This document shows, piece by piece, positions 7,216 through 14,302 of a DNA stretch of 25,763 nucleotides. The position numbers and the translations under genes are program-made. The notes beneath the pieces were generated by a model. It saw only the letters and a program-made list of their open reading frames with translations, was not told where the DNA came from and made no database searches. This DNA is from JAVBNW01 sp031551255 (lineage in GTDB: Bacteria > Bacillota > Clostridia > Christensenellales > UBA1750): positions 1 to 25,763 of the forward strand of contig JAVBNW010000020.1 of the NCBI GenBank assembly GCA_031551255.1. Direction: 5' to 3'. Position 1 is the first letter of the stretch. Each line of letters begins with the position of its first letter.

Positions 7216-7238
7216 GCATGGCGATGCTTTGCATGGAG
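7192..7238 (+). promoter_or_regulatory. 12-bp perfect inverted repeat in the leader
   Basis: CTCCATGCAAAG (7192-7203) and CTTTGCATGGAG (7227-7238) are perfect complements separated by 23 nt. The left arm is inside the second leader frame. GCAAAG (7198-7203) can also pair with CTTTGC at 7284-7289, next to the ribosome-binding-site hairpin, so an alternative fold exists. Confidence 0.7.
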
Positions 7239-7265
7239 TAATCACCGCTACATCGTCATTGTCAT

Positions 7266-7327
7266 CTTAGCTTCTATCGCAGGCTTTGCCTCCTTACGAT
7301 GAAACGCAGATAAGGAGCTAAGCTAAG
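7266..7327 (+). promoter_or_regulatory. Hairpin sequestering the methyltransferase ribosome binding site
   Basis: CTCCTTA (7290-7296) pairs with TAAGGAG (7311-7317), which contains the AAGGAG of the gene. An outer 8-bp stem, CTTAGCTT (7266-7273) with AAGCTAAG (7320-7327), closes right against the start codon at 7328. Both helices would hide the initiation region until something opens them. Confidence 0.65.
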
Positions 7328-8185
7328 ATGAAAGACTGTTTTTTTACCACCATCGACGAATTCTTAATGGACAACGCGCCTCGCTTTGTATGCGTAGGCC
7401 CAAAGAACGAGGCCGCGAGGCAGATCGTTGCGCTGTGCAAGGGAACGGCGCAGAGCGATGCAAACCTGATCGTGCTTCACGGCCTGTGGGCGCACGAAAA
7501 AGCGCTGGAGGCGGGCCTTATTATCCACACGTTTCTCGTATGCCCGCCGCTTGCAAAGTGGGCGAAGATCGCCGACGTCTCCGCCAAATTCTTAAAGATC
7601 GCCAGGCGCTGCTACACGATTTCCGAAAGAACTTTCGCGCGCATCAGCGATTATGGAGACCCTGACGGCATTCTTTCGCTTGCCTACCTGCCCGTGCGAA
7701 GCCCCGAGGCGCTTGCCTTTGGCGATAACAGCGTCGTATTTGTGATGGATGGATTGACTAAGCCCGGGAATATCGGCGTCATCCTCAGGTCGTGCGACGG
7801 AGCCGGCGTAAGCGCCGTTATGATCTGCCACCTGCGCACGAGGGTGACTCACCCAAACGCTATCAAGGCCAGCATGGGCGCGGCGTTTTCTGTTCCTCTC
7901 GTGGCGTTTGGCGACGCCTGCGCGTGCAAAGCATGGCTTAAGCAAAATGGCTTTGCGATCTATGTTGCCGACCCCCATGCCCCAAACCGCTACGACAACC
8001 TCAGCTATTCGGGAAAAATCGCCATCGTGCTGGGGAATGAGCATCGCGGCGCTTCCGAAACATGGTATGACGGAAGCGCAAGCTCGCTGTCGATCCCCAT
8101 GAACGGCACGTGCGATTCGCTCAATGTCAGCGTTGCTGCGTCGATTCTCGCCTATGAGATTCAAAGCAAGAGGGCCGGGCGCTGA
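7328..8185 (+). CDS. TrmH/SpoU-family (TsnR/AviRb-like) 23S rRNA 2'-O-methyltransferase
   Basis: A 285-residue SPOUT (trefoil-knot) enzyme that would transfer methyl from S-adenosylmethionine to a ribose 2'-OH in 23S rRNA. The three SpoU motifs are clear: DGLTKPGNIGVILRSCDGAG (motif 1, with Asn and Arg), IVLGNEHRGASE (motif 2) and SIPMNGTCDSLNVSVAASI (motif 3). The N-terminal ~110 residues form the substrate-binding domain (L30-like in TsnR). TsnR and AviRb confer resistance to thiostrepton and avilamycin, and this arrangement resembles them more than the short TrmL type. ATG at 7328 follows AAGGAG by 10 nt. It is alone in its unit, followed by a terminator. The elaborate leader fits inducible antibiotic resistance, but the drug and the modified nucleotide cannot be read from the sequence. 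Confidence 0.88.
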   Translation: MKDCFFTTIDEFLMDNAPRFVCVGPKNEAARQIVALCKGTAQSDANLIVLHGLWAHEKALEAGLIIHTFLVCPPLAKWAKIADVSAKFLKIARRCYTISERTFARISDYGDPDGILSLAYLPVRSPEALAFGDNSVVFVMDGLTKPGNIGVILRSCDGAGVSAVMICHLRTRVTHPNAIKASMGAAFSVPLVAFGDACACKAWLKQNGFAIYVADPHAPNRYDNLSYSGKIAIVLGNEHRGASETWYDGSASSLSIPMNGTCDSLNVSVAASILAYEIQSKRAGR

Positions 8186-8195
8186 GCGGCGGCGA

Positions 8196-8219
8196 AGAAC
8201 GTGTTTTCAAACACGTTCT
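8196..8219. repeat. 11-bp palindrome after the methyltransferase
   Basis: AGAACGTGTTT and AAACACGTTCT are perfect complements with a 2-nt centre, starting 10 nt after the stop codon. No T-tract follows. It may help protect the mRNA 3' end or be a protein-binding palindrome. Confidence 0.5.
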
Positions 8220-8247
8220 GTAATGGTGTTTTATTCAATTAAGTAGT

Positions 8248-8287
8248 AAATAAGACAAGGCCTAAATAATTGGCTTTGTCTTATTTT
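8248..8287. terminator. Bidirectional terminator between convergent genes
   Basis: A 15-bp stem (8248-8262 with 8272-8286, one G-T wobble) is T-rich on the 3' side in both directions. It lies between the convergent methyltransferase and KimA-like genes. Confidence 0.8.
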
Positions 8288-8318
8288 GCATAGTAGTCGA
8301 TCATGTAAAATCAACTCT

Positions 8319-10184
8319 TTAACGTATTTCCTTTCCGCCGGTTTTGTCCAATACATAGGGCACTGTAATCACAGCAATATGCCTATCATGTAAAAGACTG
8401 TGGCGAATGGAAAAGGCCGTTTGATTATGATAGATGTTCCTCCATGCTCTGCTTACGACAAACTGCGGCACAACTATATTAATTATGTCACCACTTGAGT
8501 ATTCATATTCCTCCGATTCAATATATTGCATAAGTGGGGCTATTATTTCCCGATAAGGCGAATATTTGATAACCAAAGGAACCGAAATATTATACTCGCG
8601 CCATTGTTCTTTAAGATGCTCCGATTGATCCAAATCAGTAGATACATGAAAGGCAATTACGTTTTTATCGTCAGTCAGATGCCTTGCGTAATTAATTGCC
8701 TTTAGGGATGATTTGTTAAGGGAACCCACGACAACAATCAAATGCTTCTTTACGTCGATAAGGCCCGTTTCTTTTTGCACATCGTTTGGCTCCAGATGCA
8801 ATTGCCTTTCTATATCGCAATAATGCCGCCGTGTAACTCTCATCCAAATGATGAGTAGCGCCATCATAACAAGAGAAATCCATGCGCCAGATTGCATTTT
8901 ACTGTAGGCGATGCTGATAACTGTAACTATTGTCATCAAAGTACCAAGGCCGTTGATTAGGGCTTTATGCCTCCAGCCTTTTTGGCGCTCTCGGAACCAT
9001 TTAAAAAGCATACCAAGTTGCGAGAGAGTGAACGATGTGAATACGCCGATTGCATATAGAGGCACAAGATCATGCGTTTCAGCTTTATAGATGACAACAA
9101 GCGCCCCGGCTATAATAGATAGGGCGATGATGCCGCTGGAAAATCCCAAACGTCCACCGCGCTGCGCGAATTGTCTTGGAGCATATCCATCCGCCGCTAC
9201 CAAAGATAATAACATCGGAAACCCGGCATAAGCGGTATTGGCAGCCATTACCAGAATAACGGCAGTGGCAATCTGAACTACATAATACATGAAGTTATTA
9301 TGAAACACTTGCGAGGCAATTTGAGACATGACGGTAATATCATAACCCGGTACCGCGTGATAAATTGTGGCCAAAAAAGATGTACCGCCAAATATTAGCA
9401 GCACACAAACCGCCAACAACCCAAGTACCCTCTTCGCATTTTTAGGGGCAGGCTCAGCAAAGTTTGGGACGGCGTTACTAACAGCCTCAATCCCGCTGAC
9501 ACCGGAACAACCGGCTGCAAATGCGCGAATCATCAGGAATACGGTGATGTCTCCTGTAACCTGCGGAATTTGTGAAGCAGTCTGTGGGGCTTGGCCTAAA
9601 ATATAGACCTTCACTAAGCCTGTGACAATCATCGCCAGCATAGATAAAATAAAAATATACGTGGGAAATGCAAATATCCGGGCGGATTCCTTCACACCCC
9701 GCAAATTGCCGATTGTCAGCAGGACGATAAAAAACAATGTGATCAAGACATTGTAGGGCAATAGTGCGGGCAAAGCAGATGTGACGGCAGCCGTTCCTGC
9801 GGATGTACTTACAGCAACAGTAAGAATATAATCAATAATCAAGGAAGCGGACGCCATAATCCCCGGCATTTCCCCCAGGTTTTCGCGTGCAACCGTGTAG
9901 GAGCCGCCGCCGTGCGGATAGCTGTCTATCGTTTGCCGATAAGAAAACACAAGAATCAAAAGCAATACAACAACGGCGACTGCGGTATAAAACATATATT
10001 GATATGCAGCAAGGCCAACCACCAGAACCAACACCCACAGGATTTCCTCAACGGCATATGCCACAGAAGAAACGGCGTCACTCGCCATTATTGGAAGCCC
10101 CCAAAATACATTGAGCTTTTCGCCATGAAGTTCTTCGTTGGGCAGTGGATCGCCAATCAGTATTCTTTTTATTTTTTCCAACAT
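8319..10184 (-). CDS. kimA: KimA-like potassium importer (APC superfamily)
   Basis: A 621-residue membrane transporter. The N-terminus (RILIGDPLPNEELHGEKLNVFWGLPIMASDAVSSVAYAVEEIL, quoted in parts: KLNVFWGLPIMASDAVSSVA) is the signature of the KimA/YdaO high-affinity K+/H+ symporter family, with about 12 hydrophobic segments to residue ~455. The cytoplasmic C-terminal ~150 residues begin KKHLIVVVGSLNKSSLKAI and resemble the universal-stress-like domain through which KimA is inhibited by c-di-AMP. Length matches B. subtilis KimA (about 607). GAGGA lies 7 nt before the ATG. GC content is visibly lower than in genes 2054-8185, suggesting separate acquisition. I find no c-di-AMP riboswitch in the short upstream region. 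A related amino-acid permease is the main alternative. Confidence 0.82.
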   Translation of the reverse strand: MLEKIKRILIGDPLPNEELHGEKLNVFWGLPIMASDAVSSVAYAVEEILWVLVLVVGLAAYQYMFYTAVAVVVLLLILVFSYRQTIDSYPHGGGSYTVARENLGEMPGIMASASLIIDYILTVAVSTSAGTAAVTSALPALLPYNVLITLFFIVLLTIGNLRGVKESARIFAFPTYIFILSMLAMIVTGLVKVYILGQAPQTASQIPQVTGDITVFLMIRAFAAGCSGVSGIEAVSNAVPNFAEPAPKNAKRVLGLLAVCVLLIFGGTSFLATIYHAVPGYDITVMSQIASQVFHNNFMYYVVQIATAVILVMAANTAYAGFPMLLSLVAADGYAPRQFAQRGGRLGFSSGIIALSIIAGALVVIYKAETHDLVPLYAIGVFTSFTLSQLGMLFKWFRERQKGWRHKALINGLGTLMTIVTVISIAYSKMQSGAWISLVMMALLIIWMRVTRRHYCDIERQLHLEPNDVQKETGLIDVKKHLIVVVGSLNKSSLKAINYARHLTDDKNVIAFHVSTDLDQSEHLKEQWREYNISVPLVIKYSPYREIIAPLMQYIESEEYEYSSGDIINIVVPQFVVSRAWRNIYHNQTAFSIRHSLLHDRHIAVITVPYVLDKTGGKEIR

Positions 10185-10263
10185 TTTCGTATCCTCGTTT
10201 TGAAAAAGTTTGTTATTCTTTAACTAACCCTATGGCAAACCTTCTTTTATATCATTGATATGT

Positions 10264-10288
10264 CTGACTTGGTTTGCAGGCAAGTCAG
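10264..10288 (-). promoter_or_regulatory. 8-bp inverted repeat upstream of the KimA-like gene
   Basis: CTGACTTG and CAAGTCAG flank a 9-nt loop about 80 nt before the start codon. It could be an operator or a leader hairpin. The rest of 10185-10468 holds the ribosome binding site, an A/T-rich run and nothing else I can name. Confidence 0.45.
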
Positions 10289-10468
10289 CAAGATCGGTAT
10301 AGCATCTGCCATTTTGTTTTTTTTATGCATTAGCCGGCTCGAAAAGTTACTTGTATTTGTTTCATTTTTTTGAAAGAGAGCGGGTGCTTGGCTGGCTCCG
10401 CAAATCTAGCGATTCTCGCCATGCAAGTAAAGCCGGTTTTTCTGTAGAATGTGACGGTCGGCAATGGG

Positions 10469-10496
10469 GCAGGTTCAAATCCTGTCACCTCGACCA
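10469..10496 (+). pseudogene. tRNA 3'-end fragment (integration-site scar)
   Basis: GCAGG-TTCAAAT-CCTGT is a standard T-arm, followed by a 7-nt acceptor strand CACCTCG, discriminator A and encoded CCA. The matching 5' acceptor strand (CGAGGTG) and the D and anticodon arms are absent from the ~75 nt upstream, so this is a fragment. Tyrosine integrases commonly use tRNA 3' ends as attachment sites, and one lies next door. The parent tRNA cannot be identified. Confidence 0.75.
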
Positions 10497-10500
10497 TAGA

Positions 10501-10533
10501 AAAGCCCTAAAACAGACGGTTTTAGGGCTTTTC
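10501..10533. terminator. Terminator next to the tRNA fragment
   Basis: A perfect 14-bp stem (10501-10514 with 10520-10533) with T-runs on both sides, right after the CCA end. It serves as the tRNA terminator and could also end minus-strand integrase transcription. Confidence 0.85.
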
Positions 10534-10570
10534 TGTTGCCATTTTGCGATTTGACCCTTATTTTGACCCT

Positions 10571-11758
10571 TTACAGAATGTGCAGACCCTTTATAAATCG
10601 CTCCATGCGGTCGGGGCTATCCTTCCTCATTTTGTCCGATATATGCCCGTACACGTCCAAGGTAAACGCCGCCGTATGGTGGCCCAGGTTCTCCCGTACA
10701 GTCTTTATGTCGTCGCCCGATTGGATGGCGGCAACGGCATATGAATGCCTCATATCGTGAAATCTTGTATCCTCGATGCCCAGCCCAGTTCCTTCATGAC
10801 GCGCTTGAAGCTGTAATAGACCGTCTGGCGGGCCAAGTGCTTGCCGATCTCATTGGTGAATACGAAGTCCCCATCTTCCCATGCAGAACCAGCCTGTAGC
10901 CGCCATTCGGTCTGTGTCTTTCGATGATTGCGCAGCAACTCCATGACGTAGGGCGCTGGCGTGATCGTCCGGGTCTTGTCATTCTTGAGGGAAACAAACT
11001 GATACTCCTTATTGACGATCTGCAATTGCCTATATAGATAGATCATTCCTTTGCGGAAGTCGATGCAATCCCAAGTGAGGCCAAGTATTTCCCCTTGCCG
11101 CATTCCCGTGAAGATATCGACGATGAACAGCGTCTCGAAGGGATGCCCCATGATCGCTTTAAGAAACTCGGCGATCTGCTGTTCATACATCGGCTTGATA
11201 TCGGCCTTTTCTATGCGCGGCAGATTGCAGGCGCTGGATGGATTGAAACGGAGATAACCGATGTCGACGGCCTGGTGGAGCGCCTTGTGAGGGATGCCGT
11301 GCGTGTTCTTGACCGTTTTTGCCGAGAGGCCGGGCTTATCCCTATCGCCCTTGGACAGGGCATTATAGAATGCCTGAATTGCGGGAGTATTTAGTGCGGA
11401 AATAGCGCGGAAAGCTTAATCGTGCCCATAGCGGGTTTGATTCTATACTCAATCGTGCTTTTGTACAGTTCTCGCGAACGAGGCTTCAGATTGCCCCGTA
11501 TACTCGGCCAGCCAAATATCTAGCCACGCCGATAGCGTCAGTTTGGAGGGTTCGGCATATACGCCCTCGTCAAGATCGACGCATACCTGCTGGAGTTTCT
11601 TGCGAACCTCCGCCTGTGTATCTCCATAAACGGATTTCTGTATCTGTCCTCCCCGTGCCGGGATGGCGACCAACGGTATAGCGGGCCTCCCATCGCCCAT
11701 CAGACCGCTTCCTGATCGTGCCGCCGCCCTGCGCGCTTCTCGTATCCTTGCGCGGCAT
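10571..11758 (-). pseudogene. int: Tyrosine integrase, broken by four small insertions
   Basis: Reassembled, this is a phage/ICE integrase of about 389 residues. It has an AP2-like N-terminal arm (GGGTIRKRSDGRWEARYTVG), a core-binding domain (LSAWLDIWLAEYTG...) and a catalytic domain with Arg in TGMRQGEILGL, His/Arg in FHDMRHS, His in LGHH and Tyr in DVYGH. The frame breaks four times: near 11650 (extra G in a G-run), near 11500 (extra G in a G-run), at 11392-11413 (11-bp tandem duplication) and at 10778-10787 (5-bp GCCCA duplication). The extra bases total 18, so both ends are in the same frame. The enzyme should be inactive. ATG at 11758 is 18 bp after the DUF6076-like gene, which suggests co-transcription. 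Confidence 0.85.
11392..11413 (-). repeat. 11-bp tandem duplication inside the integrase
   Basis: TAGTGCGGAAA is followed directly by TAGCGCGGAAA, with one mismatch. Removing one copy restores the integrase frame across IKLSAL-NTPAIQAFYNAL. Confidence 0.8.
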
Positions 11759-11776
11759 GTTTTCTTCCCTGCCTTT

Positions 11777-13051
11777 CTACTCCTTGATGATCCGCTCGTA
11801 CTCCTCAAAGGGTATTTCCTTGTTCAGCGCTTTCGTGCGCAAAGCAATCGCCATTTCCGTCCATGCGGCAAAATCGGGCTTGGACATCTTTTTCTTCGTG
11901 ACGCGCGCATAGTGCGCTTTATATGCGCGCTGGTACGCGAGCCATACGGGGTCTTGCTTCACCTTTTCGTCAAAGCGCTTGCGCGCGCCAACGTCGCGAC
12001 AGGTTTTCAGGGTTTCACCGGGCGCAATGCGATCACAATAATCGGTATAGTAGCCATTCTGTAGCAGAAAGAACTTGCCGCAATTCTTGCAGCGCTTTGG
12101 CGGCATTCCCGAGAGCAGACCATTCATCAATTCTTGATATAAGAATGAACCAATCGATTTGTACGTGATCGTTTGACACAAGACATTCTGTTTCCCAGCT
12201 GGCGTATCGACCGGGACGCTTTCATATGCAATCGTTACGTTTTCTGCCGGCCAAAGCTGGTACGCTCTTGCAGGTACGTTAAAAAGCTTCGGTTTATCGG
12301 GATGTGGGTCTGTTTTTTCGTTAAACAGTGTAATAGCATTTGCAATCTCTATGGCGTTGGGCATCGTCGTTCCAGTATGAATATAGAAATCGAGCAATGG
12401 TACATACGCCTTTTGAAGCCGTATGACATCCATCGAAAAAACCAAGTAGGGCTCAAATCGTTCATGTAATTCTCTACAGAATTCTGTTTTATCTTCATCA
12501 AGGCCGATTTCGCTTTCTAGCGGGGAATAATCGGCGTTGTCAAAGTCATCCGGCTCATCCCATAGCTGCCGTCGATTGTGGCGATTAAGAAAATCCTCAT
12601 CGCCATCTTCATCGTTATCTTCATCGCTATCATCATAATCGTCGTCTTCATACGCTTCCTCATCGCCTTTCACCTGATATGCCCATGATTTCATTTGCTC
12701 CGTTAAGTTACTGTCCTCAGACTCGAAGAGATATTTATACTCATCGTATAAATAGAACAGTTTGTTCCCCGTGTAATGCCATTTGCCCATCAGCCTGTCG
12801 TAAGGCGGGCATTGGGGTAGGCGCGAATCAATGAAGGTCATAAACTGTTGACCATCCTCTATTGCCGTGCGTAAACTGGGGACATCTTTGGCATTATATA
12901 TTCTACTCACTAGCCCAGACGCCTTTTCATAGTAGAGCGCAAGCAGCGAAAAGTCGCGGTTAAGATAATAGGTCAAAATTTCGCCCGCCTGATATGCTTC
13001 GTCGTTTATGTACGTCTTAGCTTCATATGTATAAGCCTTGAACGGAATCAT
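11777..13051 (-). CDS. DUF6076-like protein with zinc-finger-like C-terminus
   Basis: A 424-residue protein of unknown function of a type frequent next to integrases in clostridial elements. Residues ~125-165 are very acidic (runs of Asp/Glu such as DDDYDDSDEDNDEDGDED). Near residue 320 PPKRCKNCGKFF, then YTDYCDR and KTCRDVGARKR, give a CxxC...C...C zinc-binding arrangement, followed by a basic helical tail (RAYKAHYARVTKKKMSK). GGAGG lies 6 nt before the ATG. It has a consensus promoter with flanking repeats and precedes the broken integrase by 18 bp. The family name is from general resemblance; a regulatory or DNA-binding role is inference. Confidence 0.7.
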   Translation of the reverse strand: MIPFKAYTYEAKTYINDEAYQAGEILTYYLNRDFSLLALYYEKASGLVSRIYNAKDVPSLRTAIEDGQQFMTFIDSRLPQCPPYDRLMGKWHYTGNKLFYLYDEYKYLFESEDSNLTEQMKSWAYQVKGDEEAYEDDDYDDSDEDNDEDGDEDFLNRHNRRQLWDEPDDFDNADYSPLESEIGLDEDKTEFCRELHERFEPYLVFSMDVIRLQKAYVPLLDFYIHTGTTMPNAIEIANAITLFNEKTDPHPDKPKLFNVPARAYQLWPAENVTIAYESVPVDTPAGKQNVLCQTITYKSIGSFLYQELMNGLLSGMPPKRCKNCGKFFLLQNGYYTDYCDRIAPGETLKTCRDVGARKRFDEKVKQDPVWLAYQRAYKAHYARVTKKKMSKPDFAAWTEMAIALRTKALNKEIPFEEYERIIKE

Positions 13052-13103
13052 CGTTTTCCTCCGATAGAGTATTCAAAATCAAGTAGTAGAGTATTGTATT
13101 TAT

Positions 13104-13132
13104 ATTATATATTTTCTATTGCCTTCTGTCAA
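13104..13132 (-). promoter_or_regulatory. Consensus promoter of the DUF6076-like gene
   Basis: On the minus strand TTGACA (13132-13127), 17 nt, TATAAT (13109-13104): both hexamers are perfect. It overlaps a plus-strand promoter, so the two directions compete. Confidence 0.88.
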
Positions 13133-13146
13133 TCCTATGCTATACT
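13119..13146 (+). promoter_or_regulatory. Plus-strand promoter facing the excisionase-like gene
   Basis: TTGCCT (13119-13124), 16 nt, TATACT (13141-13146) with a TGC extension. It is embedded in the minus-strand promoter region, a layout typical of a regulatory switch in mobile elements. Confidence 0.6.
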
Positions 13147-13210
13147 CGAGCCAGATAGAGTATCGAGTGCGGCCGCGCGATATTCTATCAAGAAGAGAAG
13201 GAGGAATGGA

Positions 13211-13306
13211 ATGATCAAAGCCTATACCCACATCGACCAGTTGCCCTTAACCCTCGACGCAAACGACATCGCCCGTACGTTGGGCATCTCCCGCGCCAAC
13301 GCCTAA
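13211..13306 (+). pseudogene. Excisionase-like helix-turn-helix protein, truncated by a stop
   Basis: GGAGG lies 6 nt before the ATG. The 31-residue product ends LTLDANDIARTLGISRANA, the first helices of a MerR/Xis-type winged helix, then TAA. Full-length family members continue past SRxxAY, so a Tyr codon has probably become TAA. With the broken integrase next to it, the excision module looks dead. Confidence 0.65.
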
Positions 13307-13348
13307 CAAGCAATCTGGAGGGGCAGCGAACCAATCAGGGAGGATGAT

Positions 13349-13717
13349 ATGAAGAAAGACTGCGAGACAAAAAAAGAAGAGGCGGCTACGTATATCAATC
13401 CTGCTGTAACAGGACAAGCGCAGCCGCTCAACTCAATGAACAATTCTATGGTAACGGCAGACAAACCAAAAAGCAAGCAGAAATTTTCGGCGGCGGGCAA
13501 CCGCCCGCCGCCCTTTCGGACAGTAGACGCCGAAACACTTCTCGCTACGCCGCTTCCTTCGCTCAGGTACGCTATAGAAGGATTGCTTCCTCAAGGGTTA
13601 AACCTGCTGGCGGGCAGCCCGAAGATCGGTAAGTCGTGGCTGGTGCTATGGTTGTGCCTGATGCCTTGTCCTGGGCAGCAACATATCATGGATGGTTCCA
13701 AACAAGGAACTGCGTAA
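13349..13717 (+). pseudogene. RepA/AAA_25-like ATPase, decayed
   Basis: GGGAGG precedes the ATG. After a polar ~55-residue leader, LRYAIEGLLPQGLNLLAGSPKIGKSW is the entry to a RecA-like replication helicase/primase ATPase, with Walker A GSPKIGKS at residues 89-96. Homologues continue for 200 residues or more. Here the frame is lost near 13650: the next frame reads DALSWAATYHGWFQTRNC, which matches the expected WGFxTxxC segment, then stops. One base is probably missing, and the 3' part is deleted. It would have served replication or maintenance of the integrative element. Confidence 0.65.
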
Positions 13718-13783
13718 GCAAATAGCCGCCTGCTCCTGCAAAGCGGTGAAGGATGGCTACACCCATTTGATCATCCACCCGAC

Positions 13784-14050
13784 ATGCCGTCTTTTATATG
13801 GTTTTTTGCTTTAGCAATTGAATTGCGCCCTGTCTACGACCTATGGATCGTCTTGGAAGAATCCGAAAAGGAGCCGGGCGGAGCGGCCGGCGAAGTGTAC
13901 AGGCGCTGCCGGACGATGGTGCATGAACGATACGCGCGGCACAGTTTCCCGGAGAGATACGGTAGGCCGTATGGGCTTTGGGTGGTCATAGACGATGGAT
14001 GCACGATATTCGACGGGAAGGAGTGGCGACCGGATGAACAGCACGAGTAA
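13784..14050 (+). CDS. Hypothetical protein, possibly a remnant
   Basis: An 88-residue frame; the open stretch extends back to 13711, but the only ATG is at 13784 and has no clear ribosome binding site. The C-terminal half (GGAAGEVYRRCRTMV, PYGLWVVIDDGCTIFDGKEW) has coding-like composition. I do not recognise it. A second short frame, 13692-13814, overlaps its start. Both lie between the decayed ATPase and the ABC operon and are probably element debris. Confidence 0.35.
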   Translation: MPSFIWFFALAIELRPVYDLWIVLEESEKEPGGAAGEVYRRCRTMVHERYARHSFPERYGRPYGLWVVIDDGCTIFDGKEWRPDEQHE

Positions 14051-14065
14051 AATAGATTATGAGGC

Positions 14066-14105
14066 ATTGGGGCGGCGTATTTGGTTTGAGAGGCAATAAT
14101 TTGCA
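14066..14105 (+). repeat. Left imperfect direct repeat flanking the ABC operon
   Basis: This 40-bp segment matches 18082-18121 at 31 positions without gaps and shares the identical core GGTTTGAGAGGC. The two copies lie just outside the three-gene operon, about 4 kb apart. Confidence 0.6.
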
Positions 14106-14157
14106 TGATTCCATGGTGACGAGCGTTGTACCCAATGGGCAACCGGAAAAATAGGCC

Positions 14158-14192
14158 AGACTGTGCGTCGCGATAGCGACGTACAGTCTTTT
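14158..14192 (+). terminator. Terminator before the ABC operon
   Basis: A 14-bp stem (14158-14171 with 14176-14189, one G-T wobble) with a GATA loop and TTTT. It isolates the operon from upstream element transcription. Between it and 14303, a TATAAT at 14280-14285 is too near the ribosome binding site to be a certain promoter. Confidence 0.75.
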
Positions 14193-14302
14193 AATATATA
14201 GTAGTTTGGTTCAATTATAGAAGCGTAGGAAGATATGTCCATAAGCATAAACTTCCAACTTTAGGCCAAGATACTACGTTATAATCTCTGGAGGCGAAGC
14301 AG

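Larger units (their letters stand above)
13065..13163. promoter_or_regulatory. Three TAGAGTAT boxes around the divergent promoters
   Basis: TAGAGTAT occurs at 13065-13072, 13087-13094 and 13156-13163, all in the same orientation. The first two are 22 bp apart (two helical turns) in the minus-strand leader; the third lies downstream of the plus-strand -10. They bracket both promoters and could be binding sites of an element-encoded regulator. Confidence 0.5.

Noticed and set aside
10185..10330. A c-di-AMP (ydaO) riboswitch before the KimA-like gene.
   Set aside because: The region is short, and I cannot find the conserved core or the expected size.
10420..10496. A complete tRNA gene ending at 10496.
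   Set aside because: No 5' acceptor strand complementary to CACCTCG and no D or anticodon arm can be found upstream.
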